Shown piece by piece: positions 24,122 to 32,162 of a stretch of 40,772 bases of DNA. Under the pieces are notes generated by a model that was not told the DNA's origin, searched no databases, and was given only the letters and a program-made list of their open reading frames with translations. Origin of the DNA: an uncultured Aureimonas sp. (GTDB lineage Bacteria; Pseudomonadota; Alphaproteobacteria; Rhizobiales; Rhizobiaceae); assembly GCF_913775355.1 (NCBI RefSeq), contig NZ_CAJYIU010000163.1:1-40772 (forward strand), read 5' to 3'. The first letter of the stretch is position 1; the number at the start of each line of letters is the position of its first letter. Both the position numbers and the translations under genes were made by a program.

Positions 24122-25212
24122 CAGTGTCCTCCCTGCGAAGTCGCGCGCGGCGCGGCCATGAGCTGTCCGTCGCCGTGTCCGGCGAAGCAGAACAGGCGGT
24201 CGGGCGGGATGCGGAACGTCATGCTAGAGCCGTTGTGGACGACATGGACGCCCTCCCGCTGGATCGCGATGGGGCCGAAGGGCGCGTCGAGATAGATGAA
24301 GCTCTCGGAGCCCGAGATCTCCGAATAGGTGACGAGGCCGGTCGCCTCGCCCCGGCCGGCCTCGATCTCGATCTCGCCGGCGCGGATACCGAACCGGTAG
24401 CGTCCGGGCGGCAGGTTCGCGAAATGAGCTGGCGGTGGAAGGCGCACCGCGCCCAGATTCAAAGCCTCGGTCGCCAGTTCGCCCTCGATCACGTTCATCG
24501 GCGGATCGTTGACGATGCCGGCGACGAGCGCCGAGGCGGGACGGTCGAAGACGTCGGCCGGCGTTCCCGTCTGAAGCACGCGTCCCTCGTGCAGCACGAC
24601 GACGTGGTCACCGAGCATCATGGCCTCGGCGGGCTCGGTCGTGTTGTAGACCGCGATCGTGTCGGTCTGGGCACCGAGGATGCGCCGGAACTCGTCGCGC
24701 AGCTGCTCGCGCAGCTGGTAGTCGAGATTCACCAGCGGCTCGTCGAGGAGAAGGATCGGCGCGTGGCGCACGAGCGCGCGCGCCAGCGCCACGCGCTGCT
24801 GCTGCCCGCCAGAGAGCGCCGAGGGGCGCCGGTCGCCGAAGGCGCCGAGGCCCACGGTCTCCAGCTGCGCCTGGACGCGGGCCCGCACCTCGGCATCGCC
24901 CACGCCCCGGCGCCGAAGCGGGAAGGCGACGTTTTCGAAGACCGTGAGATGAGGGTAGTTGATGAATTGCTGGTAGACCATCGCGACGTCGCGCTGCCAG
25001 GCGGGCACCGTCTCGAAGGCGCGCCCGTCGAGCCGGATGTGGCCGGAGTCCACACCCTGGAGCCCGGCGAGCGCCCGCATCAGCGTAGTCTTGCCGGCCG
25101 AGGTACGGCCGATCACCGTGGTGAGGCGCCCGCGCGAAAACTCGGCCGTGATGCCGTCCAGGAAGGGCACGCCGCCCTCCCGGAGGCGAAGGTCGTCGAG
25201 AACGAGACTCAT
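24121..25212 (-). CDS. ABC transporter ATPase of the second importer, missing switch histidine
   Basis: A 363-aa ATPase. Walker A GRTSAGKTT (35-43), Q-loop (YQQFINYPH), intact signature LSGGQ (133-137) and Walker B LLLDEP (D157-E158) are seen. The H-loop reads AVYNTTEPAEAM, with Thr192 where the switch histidine should be. This is the mirror image of the partner ATPase at 23063, which keeps the histidine but lacks a normal signature. The two would form a heterodimer with one complete and one degenerate ATP site. It follows the permease gene by 12 bases. Confidence 0.88.
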   Translation of the reverse strand: MSLVLDDLRLREGGVPFLDGITAEFSRGRLTTVIGRTSAGKTTLMRALAGLQGVDSGHIRLDGRAFETVPAWQRDVAMVYQQFINYPHLTVFENVAFPLRRRGVGDAEVRARVQAQLETVGLGAFGDRRPSALSGGQQQRVALARALVRHAPILLLDEPLVNLDYQLREQLRDEFRRILGAQTDTIAVYNTTEPAEAMMLGDHVVVLHEGRVLQTGTPADVFDRPASALVAGIVNDPPMNVIEGELATEALNLGAVRLPPPAHFANLPPGRYRFGIRAGEIEIEAGRGEATGLVTYSEISGSESFIYLDAPFGPIAIQREGVHVVHNGSSMTFRIPPDRLFCFAGHGDGQLMAAPRATSQGGH

Positions 25213-25224
25213 GGGTGGAACCTC

Positions 25225-26055
25225 CTATCGGATCGCGCCGGCCAGCGTGCCGCGCGAGAGAAGCCGTTCGACGAAGAAGGCGATCAGGATGAGGGGGGCA
25301 ACGGAGACGAGGGCCGAAGCCGACAGGCTCCACCAGGGCGTCACGGATGAGTTCAGCGCGACTACCGCGACGGGCAGGAGCTGCGTGTCGGTGAAGGTTA
25401 GGGTGAAGGCGAAGAAGAAGTCGTTCCAGCCGAAGATCAGGCAGAACATGCCGGCGACGAGAATGCCGGGCAGCGAGTTCGGCAGGACGACGCACCGGAA
25501 GGCCTCGAAGGGCGAGCAGCCGTCGAGCATGGCCATCTCGTCGATGGCGCGCGGCACGCCGTCAAAGAAATCGACCATGATCCAGACCGCGATGGGCAGG
25601 AGGAGCGCGATGTAGACGAGGATCAGCCCGATCTTCGAGTCCAGGAGGTTCAGGAACTGCAGGAGCAGGAAGAACGGGATCGACAGGACGATCGGCGGCA
25701 TGATCCGCTGGGAGATGAAGAAGAACACGAGGTCGGCGTTCTTCACGAAGCCAGCCTTGTAGGTGAAGCGCGACAGGCCGTAGGCGGCAAGCGTGCCGAG
25801 CACCAGCGAGATGGCGGTGGCGCTTAGCGTGACGATGAGGCTGTCGAGATAGGGTTTGGCGATGTCGATGCCGCCCGCCCCGCCGAACAGCGAGCGCCAG
25901 CCAGCGAGCGAAGGCTCGTACTGGAGGTAGGGGATGTAGGTCGGCCCGCCCGTCACGGCGTTGGCGGTCTTGAACGAAGTCGTCAGCGCCCAGAGGAGCG
26001 GCGTGACGACAAAGGCGCCCCAGAGGACGACGAGGACATACTTGAGCGCCTTCAT
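25225..26055 (-). CDS. ABC transporter permease of the second importer (MalG type)
   Basis: A 276-aa membrane protein from ATG 26055, which overlaps the stop of the upstream permease (ATGA); the open frame continues upstream but without membrane helices. It begins LKYVLVVLWGAFVVTPLLWA and has about six helices. The ATPase-docking loop is AIDEMAMLDGCSPFEAFRCV, with Asp-Glu-Met where many members have Glu-Ala-Ala. The C-terminus LSRGTLAGAIR is family-typical. It pairs with the permease at 26052-26936. Confidence 0.92.
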   Translation of the reverse strand: MKALKYVLVVLWGAFVVTPLLWALTTSFKTANAVTGGPTYIPYLQYEPSLAGWRSLFGGAGGIDIAKPYLDSLIVTLSATAISLVLGTLAAYGLSRFTYKAGFVKNADLVFFFISQRIMPPIVLSIPFFLLLQFLNLLDSKIGLILVYIALLLPIAVWIMVDFFDGVPRAIDEMAMLDGCSPFEAFRCVVLPNSLPGILVAGMFCLIFGWNDFFFAFTLTFTDTQLLPVAVVALNSSVTPWWSLSASALVSVAPLILIAFFVERLLSRGTLAGAIR

Positions 26056-26936
26056 GCCGTCTTTCCTCCGACGAACACACGAACCAGAAGCTTGGCGACG
26101 ATCGTGAGCAGGACGATCATGATGACGAGGTAGGTGATCGAGAGCGCCGCCGCGTAGCCGATCTGGAAGTCGCGAAGGCCCCGGATGTAGATGTAGTAGC
26201 CGGTGGTCTCGGTCGCCGTGCCGGGCCCGCCCGAGGTGAGGACGTAGACCGTCTCCATCAGCTTTGACGCCTCGATGAGGCGGATGATGATCGCTCCGAT
26301 CGAGACGGGCGCAAGCAGCGGGAATGTGACGTTGAAGAAGGTGCGGATCGGCCCCGCGCCGTCGATGGCCGCGGCCAGGAACGGCTCGCGCGGCAGCGAG
26401 ATCAGGCCCGCGAGTAGCAGCAGGAACATGAAGGGCGTCCACTGCCAGATTTCGACCAGCATCACGGAGGCAACAGCCCATTCCGCCGAGGTCAGCCAGG
26501 GATACGGCCCGAGGCCGATGAAGCCGAGGAGGTCGTTGGCGGGCCCCAGCGACTCATGGAAGATCGTGCGCCAGATCACCGACATGACGACCGGCGTCGT
26601 CATCATCGGGATCAGGAACAGGACGCGCCACAGCCGGCGGAAGCGGATGTCGCGCCAGACGAGGAGCGCCAGCGCGAAGCCCAGCACGTACTGGATCAGC
26701 ACCGTGCCCACCGCCATCAGGGACAGACGGCCGAGCGACTGCCAGAACCGGACGTCGTTGAAGACGCCGGCATAGTTGCGCACGCCCGCCCAGTCGAGGC
26801 CCGGCACGATCGCATCCCAGCCCGACAGCGAGACGCGGATGGTGAAGAGCAGCGGGAACAGGATGATGGCGAGAAGGACCAGGAGGCCGGGCAGGAGGAA
26901 GGCGAGCTTGTAGGGACGGAATTCGCGCTGCTGCAT
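26052..26936 (-). CDS. ABC transporter permease of the second importer (MalF type)
   Basis: A 294-aa protein with six expected helices, starting after a short basic lead with LAFLLPGLLVLLAIILFPLL. The cytoplasmic coupling loop is REPFLAAAIDGAGPIRTFFN. It follows the binding-protein gene by 81 bases containing a very stable hairpin and is coupled to the next permease by ATGA. Confidence 0.92.
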   Translation of the reverse strand: MQQREFRPYKLAFLLPGLLVLLAIILFPLLFTIRVSLSGWDAIVPGLDWAGVRNYAGVFNDVRFWQSLGRLSLMAVGTVLIQYVLGFALALLVWRDIRFRRLWRVLFLIPMMTTPVVMSVIWRTIFHESLGPANDLLGFIGLGPYPWLTSAEWAVASVMLVEIWQWTPFMFLLLLAGLISLPREPFLAAAIDGAGPIRTFFNVTFPLLAPVSIGAIIIRLIEASKLMETVYVLTSGGPGTATETTGYYIYIRGLRDFQIGYAAALSITYLVIMIVLLTIVAKLLVRVFVGGKTA

Positions 26937-26967
26937 GACGACAGGGCTCCGATGCGCGGCGAGGGAG

Positions 26968-26995
26968 GCCGGGGCCGGCAGCAGCCGGTCCCGGC
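26968..26995 (-). repeat. Very stable intercistronic hairpin after the second binding-protein gene
   Basis: Twelve-base GC arms (GCCGGGGCCGGC, 26968-26979, and GCCGGTCCCGGC, 26984-26995) pair at every position if one G-T wobble is allowed, with a 4-base loop. It starts about 20 bases after the binding-protein stop (27018) and ends before the permease start (26936). This is the same relative place as the hairpin in the first importer operon. A role in stabilising the upstream mRNA or reducing read-through is inferred. Confidence 0.6.
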
Positions 26996-27017
26996 AGGGC
27001 TCAAAGCGTCGCGGTCG

Positions 27018-28568
27018 TCAGCGGCCGCGATCTTCCAGCGCCACCACGTTGGCATAGGCCTCGCGGACGCGGTCGGGACCGATCCGGTCGACGATCTCCT
27101 TCCACTGCGCGGCGACCCCGTCGAGCGCCTCCTGGGGACTGCGCTGGCCAGCCATGGCTTCGGCGACGCCGTTGGCGAGCGTCGACATGAACTGGTTCAC
27201 GCCGGGCACGCGCAGATCGAAGACGCGGTTGTTGGACTGATCCATGCCTGACAGGGTGTCGACATAGGTCTTGGCCGTATTGGCCTCCCAGCCGAGCTTC
27301 TCCTGCCAGAAGGTCGGATCGAAGTGGGTGGTGCGATACGGATTGACGCCGAAGCGGCCGATCTGCAGATCGAGCTGCGTGTTGGCCTCGTTGGAGAAGA
27401 AGCACAGGAAGTCGAAGGCCATGTCTTGGTTCTTAGAGGCTTTGGAAACGGCCGACGTCCAGCCCCAGGTGATGTAGGGCGGGGCGTTCGGGGTCTCGAA
27501 CGTGTCCCAGGCGTTGGTGTCGCGGTTCCAGACCTGCGTGGAGCCCGGCAGCGGCGCGGCCGCCACCTTGTTGCGGATCGGGCTCGACGCCTCCTGCGCC
27601 TGGATGAAGGCGTCGTCCCAGGAATAGCTCATCAGCGACTGGCCGCCGCCGAACGAGAAGATCTCGTCGCCAAGGCCGAAATTGGTGCCGCCCGGCGGGA
27701 AGGCCTTCTGCGCGTCGATGAACATCTCCAGCGCTTTCACGAAGCCCGGATTGTTGATCTGCGGCTCCATCGTGTCGAGCTTGAAGAAGTAGCCGCCCTT
27801 CACGTTGGGGTTCTTGGTATAGGCGGCGGCGCGGCTGATGAAGGCCGAGAACATCAGATCGTCGCGCTTGGTCACCTCAGCCGAGCCGAACTGCCCGCGC
27901 CCGTCCTTGCCCCAGTCCCAGCCGGTGAAGAACTTGGCGACCGCGTTGTACTCCTCCCAGGTGCGCGGCACTCGCAGGTCTTGGCCCGTCTCGGCCTTGA
28001 AGCGCTGCTGGTATTCCGGGTTATCGAAGATGTCGGCGCGGTACTTGAGGTAGTGCCGGTCGCCGTCGACCGGATACTGGATCATCTGGTCGCCCCAGGT
28101 GGCGACGTCGCGGTAGTTCTGCGTGACCTCCTTCATCCCCGGCACCTCCTGATAGGCGGCCGGCACGGGCTGGAGGTAACTCTGGACGTCGCCGATCCAG
28201 AGCGAGGGGTAGAACATCACGTCGTAGGCGGCCTGGCGCGTCTGGAACGGGATCATCAGGCGCTGGTAGAGATCGCCGAACGGAATGTGCACGACATCGA
28301 CCTGCGCGCCGGTGAGCGCCTGGAACTGCTTGGCGTGGAGGTCCGTCGGCTCGCCGATCACCGGCACCGCGTGTGTGATGACGCGCAGCGTCTTGCCGGA
28401 ATAGTCCTTGGCGTCGATCGCCTCGTAGGAGCAGGCGCCCGGAACGTCCGGAGCCGAGCCGTACTGCGCATAGTCCCCGTAGGCCTTGTAGTCGATGTCG
28501 GCGGCGAACGACGGCGCCGCGGTGGCGAGCGCGCAGGCCGAGGTCATCCAGAATGCATGCCGTTTCAT
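27018..28568 (-). CDS. ABC extracellular solute-binding protein of the second importer
   Basis: A 516-aa family-1 binding protein from ATG 28568 (GGGAGGAGA just upstream); the longer frame to 28661 lacks a sensible N-terminus. The signal peptide ends PSFAAD near residue 23. At over 500 residues it is longer than the usual 420-450. Conserved blocks include YDVMFYPSLWIGDVQSYLQP, WEEYNAVAKFFTGWDWGKDG and QSLMSYSWDDAF. It is periplasmic and feeds the permease pair downstream. It lies 92 bases after the alcohol dehydrogenase gene in the same operon. Confidence 0.9.
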   Translation of the reverse strand: MKRHAFWMTSACALATAAPSFAADIDYKAYGDYAQYGSAPDVPGACSYEAIDAKDYSGKTLRVITHAVPVIGEPTDLHAKQFQALTGAQVDVVHIPFGDLYQRLMIPFQTRQAAYDVMFYPSLWIGDVQSYLQPVPAAYQEVPGMKEVTQNYRDVATWGDQMIQYPVDGDRHYLKYRADIFDNPEYQQRFKAETGQDLRVPRTWEEYNAVAKFFTGWDWGKDGRGQFGSAEVTKRDDLMFSAFISRAAAYTKNPNVKGGYFFKLDTMEPQINNPGFVKALEMFIDAQKAFPPGGTNFGLGDEIFSFGGGQSLMSYSWDDAFIQAQEASSPIRNKVAAAPLPGSTQVWNRDTNAWDTFETPNAPPYITWGWTSAVSKASKNQDMAFDFLCFFSNEANTQLDLQIGRFGVNPYRTTHFDPTFWQEKLGWEANTAKTYVDTLSGMDQSNNRVFDLRVPGVNQFMSTLANGVAEAMAGQRSPQEALDGVAAQWKEIVDRIGPDRVREAYANVVALEDRGR

Positions 28569-28660
28569 GTGGGTCTCCTCCCGAGGATCGTCGCGCCCCT
28601 CCGGCGCAGGGTGGTCAGATAGAAAGACGCGGGGAACTCCCGTCCCGCGACTTTCGGGCA

Positions 28661-29713
28661 TCAGGGGATCAGGACGGCACGGCCGTGGATTTTCCCCGCA
28701 TTGAGGTCCTGCAGTGCCTGGTTGGCGTCGGCGAGCCGATATTCCACGGTCGCGAGATTCACGAGCCCGCGGTCGGCGAGCGCCATGAGTTCCACGAGCT
28801 CCGCCCAGGTCCCTACGAGATTGCCGATGATGCTCTTCTCGGCGATCACCAAGTCGACTGTGGGCACCACGATGTCCTCGCCGTAGCCGACGACATAATA
28901 GGAGCCTGCGCCGCGCGTCATCGCGAGGCCCTTTCTTGTGGTGCCCTTCTCGCCGACGAAGTCGATCACGGCTTCCGCGCCGTTGCCGCCCGTCAGCTGC
29001 AGCACGGCCTCGACCTCGTTGCCGTCGGCCTTCACGAGATGGTCGGCGCCCATCTTACGGGCGAGTTCCAACGAGGCGTCGGACTTGTCGACCACGACGA
29101 CATCGGCCGCGCACATCGCCTTGAGGCACTGGATGCCGATATGGCCGAGGCCGCCCGCGCCGATCACGACGCAGGTCTCGCCAGGCAGGAGGTGGCGCGT
29201 CGCCTTCTTCACTGCGCGGTAGGCCGTGAGGCCCGCGTCGGAATAGGGCGCGACATCTTTTGGAGCGAGCGTCTTCGGAAGTGGCACGATGTTGCGGTCG
29301 GACGTGCAAAGGAACTCGGCATAGCCTCCGTCGCAGTCCAGGCCCGGGAACTTGCCGGGTGCGTGCATGTCCATGCCGCGTCGACAGGCGAGGCACGTGC
29401 CGCCCGAGATCTTCGGATGGACGATTACGGGATCGCCCACCTTCACGTTCTCGACCTCCTTGCCGACCGCCTCCACCCAGCCGGCGTTCTCGTGGCCCAT
29501 GATGAAGGGCAGGAGCTGATCGGCGTTCGGATCCATGTGCGGACGCCAGACGCCCTCGATGATGTGCAGGTCGGTGCGGCATACGCCCGCCCCGCCGATG
29601 CGCACGATCACGTCGTTGGCCTTGGTGATGGTGGGGTCGGGAACGTCCTCGTAGCTCAGCCAGTTCGACGCCGTCAGATGATCGTCGTATGTCTTCAGGA
29701 CCTGCGCTTTCAT
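28661..29713 (-). CDS. Zinc-type NAD-dependent alcohol dehydrogenase with degenerate structural zinc site
   Basis: A 350-aa MDR enzyme from ATG 29713, preceded by GGGAGGAGAAGG. The catalytic ligands C45 (GAGVCRTDLH) and H74-E75 (GHENAGW) are present. The Rossmann motif is VVIGAGGLGHIGIQ with an Asp after the second strand (VVVVDKSD), so NAD is the likely cofactor. The structural zinc lobe reads SGGTCLACRRGMDMHAPGKF. Only C107 and C110 of the four usual cysteines remain; Gly104 and Ala118 occupy the other positions. It is the first gene behind the sigma-54 promoter at 29766 and the only enzyme in the importer operon. It probably oxidises an imported alcohol or polyol. Confidence 0.87.
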   Translation of the reverse strand: MKAQVLKTYDDHLTASNWLSYEDVPDPTITKANDVIVRIGGAGVCRTDLHIIEGVWRPHMDPNADQLLPFIMGHENAGWVEAVGKEVENVKVGDPVIVHPKISGGTCLACRRGMDMHAPGKFPGLDCDGGYAEFLCTSDRNIVPLPKTLAPKDVAPYSDAGLTAYRAVKKATRHLLPGETCVVIGAGGLGHIGIQCLKAMCAADVVVVDKSDASLELARKMGADHLVKADGNEVEAVLQLTGGNGAEAVIDFVGEKGTTRKGLAMTRGAGSYYVVGYGEDIVVPTVDLVIAEKSIIGNLVGTWAELVELMALADRGLVNLATVEYRLADANQALQDLNAGKIHGRAVLIP

Positions 29714-29765
29714 GCCTTCTCCTCCCGTCGCGGACACCCGCTGGACCGGTGCCTGACGACCCTCC

Positions 29766-29781
29766 TGCAACCGCCGTGCCA
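29766..29781 (-). promoter_or_regulatory. Sigma-54 (-24/-12) promoter of the alcohol dehydrogenase/importer operon
   Basis: The minus strand reads TGGCACGGCGGTTGCA: GG and GC are exactly 10 bases apart and all consensus bases of TGGCAC-N5-TTGCA are present. It lies about 52 bases upstream of the dehydrogenase ATG and is oriented toward it. The divergent gene at 29948 encodes a sigma-54 activator with a GAFTGA motif, which strongly supports function. Confidence 0.88.
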
Positions 29782-29840
29782 GTTCATTAACCTCCTGTGA
29801 AAGCAGGGCTTTGAGGCGTTTCCCCTCTGGAGGCCTAACG

Positions 29841-29857
29841 TCCAGTCGCTGGACGGC
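29841..29857. promoter_or_regulatory. Upstream activator palindrome 1
   Basis: CGTCCAG-TCG-CTGGACG is a perfect 7+3+7 inverted repeat, centred about 70 bases upstream of the sigma-54 promoter. It is the probable binding site for the Fis-type helix-turn-helix of the divergent activator. Confidence 0.7.
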
Positions 29858-29872
29858 TCCCGCATCGATGTG

Positions 29873-29889
29873 TCCAGTTTCTGGTCATT
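29873..29889. promoter_or_regulatory. Upstream activator palindrome 2
   Basis: TGTCCAG-TTT-CTGGTCA is a 7+3+7 inverted repeat with one mismatched pair, of the same type as the site at 29841. Its centre is 32 bases away, about three helical turns. A further half-site CTGGTCA at 29914-29920 lies 31 bases beyond in the same register. Repeated same-face sites fit an oligomeric activator. Confidence 0.65.
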
Positions 29890-29947
29890 GCAGCCTGTCG
29901 CGCGCGATGTAGTCTGGTCATGGCCAATGTTGCGGGAGGGAGGAGCC

Positions 29948-31816
29948 ATGCAGCATCTGTTGTCGGGAATTGACCGTGCTCGGCTCGCCCTCGAGGCAGG
30001 TCAGCGCGTGCCGTCGGGAGCCCTATCGTCCAGCGTTTCATCGAGCTGGCAGCGATGCCGCGAAACAGGGCTTGATCCACGCTCTCGTCCACGCGGCGAA
30101 ATCATTCCCTTCGTCGAGGTTGGGCATCGGCGCGAGGCGCTAGCGACGTTACGGCGTCTGGCGCTTGCCGAGATGCAACTTCTTCATTCGCAAATCGCCG
30201 GCTCGAACTTCGTGATTGCGCTGGGCGATGGCGAAGGCGTGGTGCTCGATACGATCAGCGACCACCAGTTCGCCGAGAGCGAGGCTGGGCGCTCCATTGT
30301 GCCCGGAAGCGTCTGGCGCGAGCGCGAGCGGGGCACCAACGCTTTAGGCCTCGCCGTGATGGAGCGCCAGCCCGTCGCGGTCTACGGGCGCGAGCACTAC
30401 TTCGCCTGCCACGGGCATCTGTCCTGCATGGCGGCCCCCATCCTCGACGCGGAAGGCAATGTGCTTGGACTTCTTGATGCATCCTGCACCAACGAGGCGC
30501 GCCAGCAGCACACGCATGCCCTGGTTCGGATGGCCGCTTCGCAGATCGAGAACGGGCTCATCTATCAGCAGCGCTCGGAAAGCTTCATCTTCGCCTTCCA
30601 TCCGCGCGTCGAATATCTCGACACGCTCTCGGCCGGCTTGATCGCGTTGTCTCGGGAGGGCGCCGTCCATTCGCTGAACCGGCCCGGTACGGCCCTTCTC
30701 GCCGGACTGCCGGTCGATCAGGGCATCCATTTCGACGACCTTTTCGAGGCCGGTTTCGGCAGCGCGATGGACGGGCTGCTCAACGGCGGGGTCGTTAGGA
30801 TCCGCGACCGTGCCGGCAGTAGCGTGTTCATGGTCTGCCGCCAGATTGGACGCGCGGGGCTTGGCCGGATCGAGGCGCCGCAGAAGACCGCTGCCAATGT
30901 CACCGTTGTGGAGCGCAAGAGCCATCCGGATTTCGTGTGCGACGATCCCGAGCTTCGCGCTGCTCTGGAGGAGGTCGCCGATGCCACCTCGCTCCGGCTC
31001 CCCGTTCTCGTCACCGGCGAAACGGGAACGGGCAAGGACCGCATGGCCCGTCATGTGCATGCCGCCTCTGGACGGTCGGGCGAGTTCGTCGCCGTGAACT
31101 GCGGTGCTCTGCCGGAAAGCCTCTTCATCGCCGAACTCTTCGGCCACGAGCGCGGAGCCTTCACCGGCGCACGCGGCGAAGGCGCGCCGGGCCTCGCGCG
31201 CCAGGCACACAAGGGGACGCTGTTCCTCGACGAGGTGGCCGATATTCCGCTGGCCGCCCAGACCGCGCTCCTGCGCTTTCTCGACACGCAGGAGGTGCGG
31301 CCGGTCGGCGGACAGAAGAGCACCAAGCTCGACATCCAGATCGTCTCGGCGACGAACCGGGATCTGGAGGAGATGGTCGCGCAACGCCTGTTCCGGAGCG
31401 ATCTTCTCTACCGCTTGAACACGTTCACCATCCGTCTTCCCTCGCTCTGCGCCCGCGCCGACTTCCCCCAAATCGTGCGGCATGTGGTAGAGCGGCTGGC
31501 GCCTGGAACTGTCGTCACCGATGAGGCCGTTCGTCGGCTAGGCGCGCGCAGTTGGCCCGGCAACATGCGCGAGTTGGAAGCCGTGCTTCAGCGTGCGCTC
31601 CTGCGTCGCAAGATGCCGTTCCTCGATGAGACGGCCTTCGAACTCATGCGCGCTCCGGCCGTCGCCGACACCTGCGGAGCCTGCCGCGGGCATGCCGTGA
31701 ACGAGCCCCGCTGCTCCAGCATCCGTCTCGCCTACCGCTCGGCCGACCAAAACATCGCCCTGACAGCACGGCGCCTCGGCCTGTCAAGGACGACGGTTTA
31801 CAAGCACGTCCAGTAA
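29948..31816 (+). CDS. Sigma-54-dependent transcriptional activator, AcoR-like (GAF, AAA+, Fis HTH)
   Basis: A 622-aa activator from ATG 29948 behind GGGAGGGAGGAG; an upstream extension to 29870 is unlikely. The N-terminal sensory region (about 60-190) is a GAF-type domain with GTNALGLAVMERQPVAVYG and HYFACHGHLSCMAAPI, as in AcoR/MimR regulators. The AAA+ domain has Walker A GETGTGKD (about 357-364), the sigma-54 contact loop GAFTGA (about 403) and Walker B LFLDEVAD (about 425). A Cys cluster TCGACRGHAVNEPRC precedes the C-terminal Fis-type helix-turn-helix (NIALTARRLGLSRTTVYKHV). It should activate the divergent dehydrogenase/importer operon. Relatives control alcohol, acetoin or alkane oxidation genes. 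The inducer is unknown. Confidence 0.93.
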   Translation: MQHLLSGIDRARLALEAGQRVPSGALSSSVSSSWQRCRETGLDPRSRPRGEIIPFVEVGHRREALATLRRLALAEMQLLHSQIAGSNFVIALGDGEGVVLDTISDHQFAESEAGRSIVPGSVWRERERGTNALGLAVMERQPVAVYGREHYFACHGHLSCMAAPILDAEGNVLGLLDASCTNEARQQHTHALVRMAASQIENGLIYQQRSESFIFAFHPRVEYLDTLSAGLIALSREGAVHSLNRPGTALLAGLPVDQGIHFDDLFEAGFGSAMDGLLNGGVVRIRDRAGSSVFMVCRQIGRAGLGRIEAPQKTAANVTVVERKSHPDFVCDDPELRAALEEVADATSLRLPVLVTGETGTGKDRMARHVHAASGRSGEFVAVNCGALPESLFIAELFGHERGAFTGARGEGAPGLARQAHKGTLFLDEVADIPLAAQTALLRFLDTQEVRPVGGQKSTKLDIQIVSATNRDLEEMVAQRLFRSDLLYRLNTFTIRLPSLCARADFPQIVRHVVERLAPGTVVTDEAVRRLGARSWPGNMRELEAVLQRALLRRKMPFLDETAFELMRAPAVADTCGACRGHAVNEPRCSSIRLAYRSADQNIALTARRLGLSRTTVYKHVQ

Positions 31817-32162
31817 GTCCGAGAGTTAAGCCCAAGCCGTGGCCGAAAAGGCATTCAGATGAAGGGCAGCTGCGACTATCGCCTCGTTCGGCGTCGGAAC
31901 GAACCTCATAGTCACGACAATGCACGATGCTTATTCTATCCTCCGTCGATGATGCAGGAGCAGCGGAACGGCAGCTTTGCCAAGTTTCAATCATAAAACT
32001 TCCGTTCCGCTTTCCACCCATCTTACCTATATCGAGACCGGCGACTTCGGGCTGGAAGCGGACCGGCAGCTCTGCGATTGGTCTTTTAGAAAGCCGACAT
32101 TAGGCAAAAGCTGTCTATCGGCTCCTGCACGCTGTCTTGTGGCCAACGAAGCGACTTGACGG
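31817..32162. other. Intergenic region with nested hairpin and dispersed-repeat-like sequence
   Basis: This 346-base stretch lies between the sigma-54 activator and the AraC gene. It holds a nested inverted repeat (31963-32010) and a segment around 32000-32100 with CCGCTTTCCACC and CTGGAAGCGG in inverted orientation. The motif GCAGCTCTGCGATTGG (32066-32081) is shared with 13458-13473. A 60-codon frame across it looks like a by-product of the repeat. No gene is called. Confidence 0.45.
31963..32010. repeat. Nested inverted repeat upstream of the AraC regulator gene
   Basis: Perfect outer arms GCGGAACGG (31963-31971) and CCGTTCCGC (32002-32010) enclose perfect inner arms AAGTTT (31982-31987) and AAACTT (31996-32001). 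A 10-base asymmetric bulge lies on the left side. It could form a 15-pair interrupted stem in RNA. The role is unknown. Confidence 0.5.

Noticed and set aside
31977-32159. A 60-codon frame in the gap before the AraC gene
   Set aside because: It overlaps the nested hairpin and repeat-like motifs, has no ribosome-binding site and resembles translated intergenic repeat rather than a protein.
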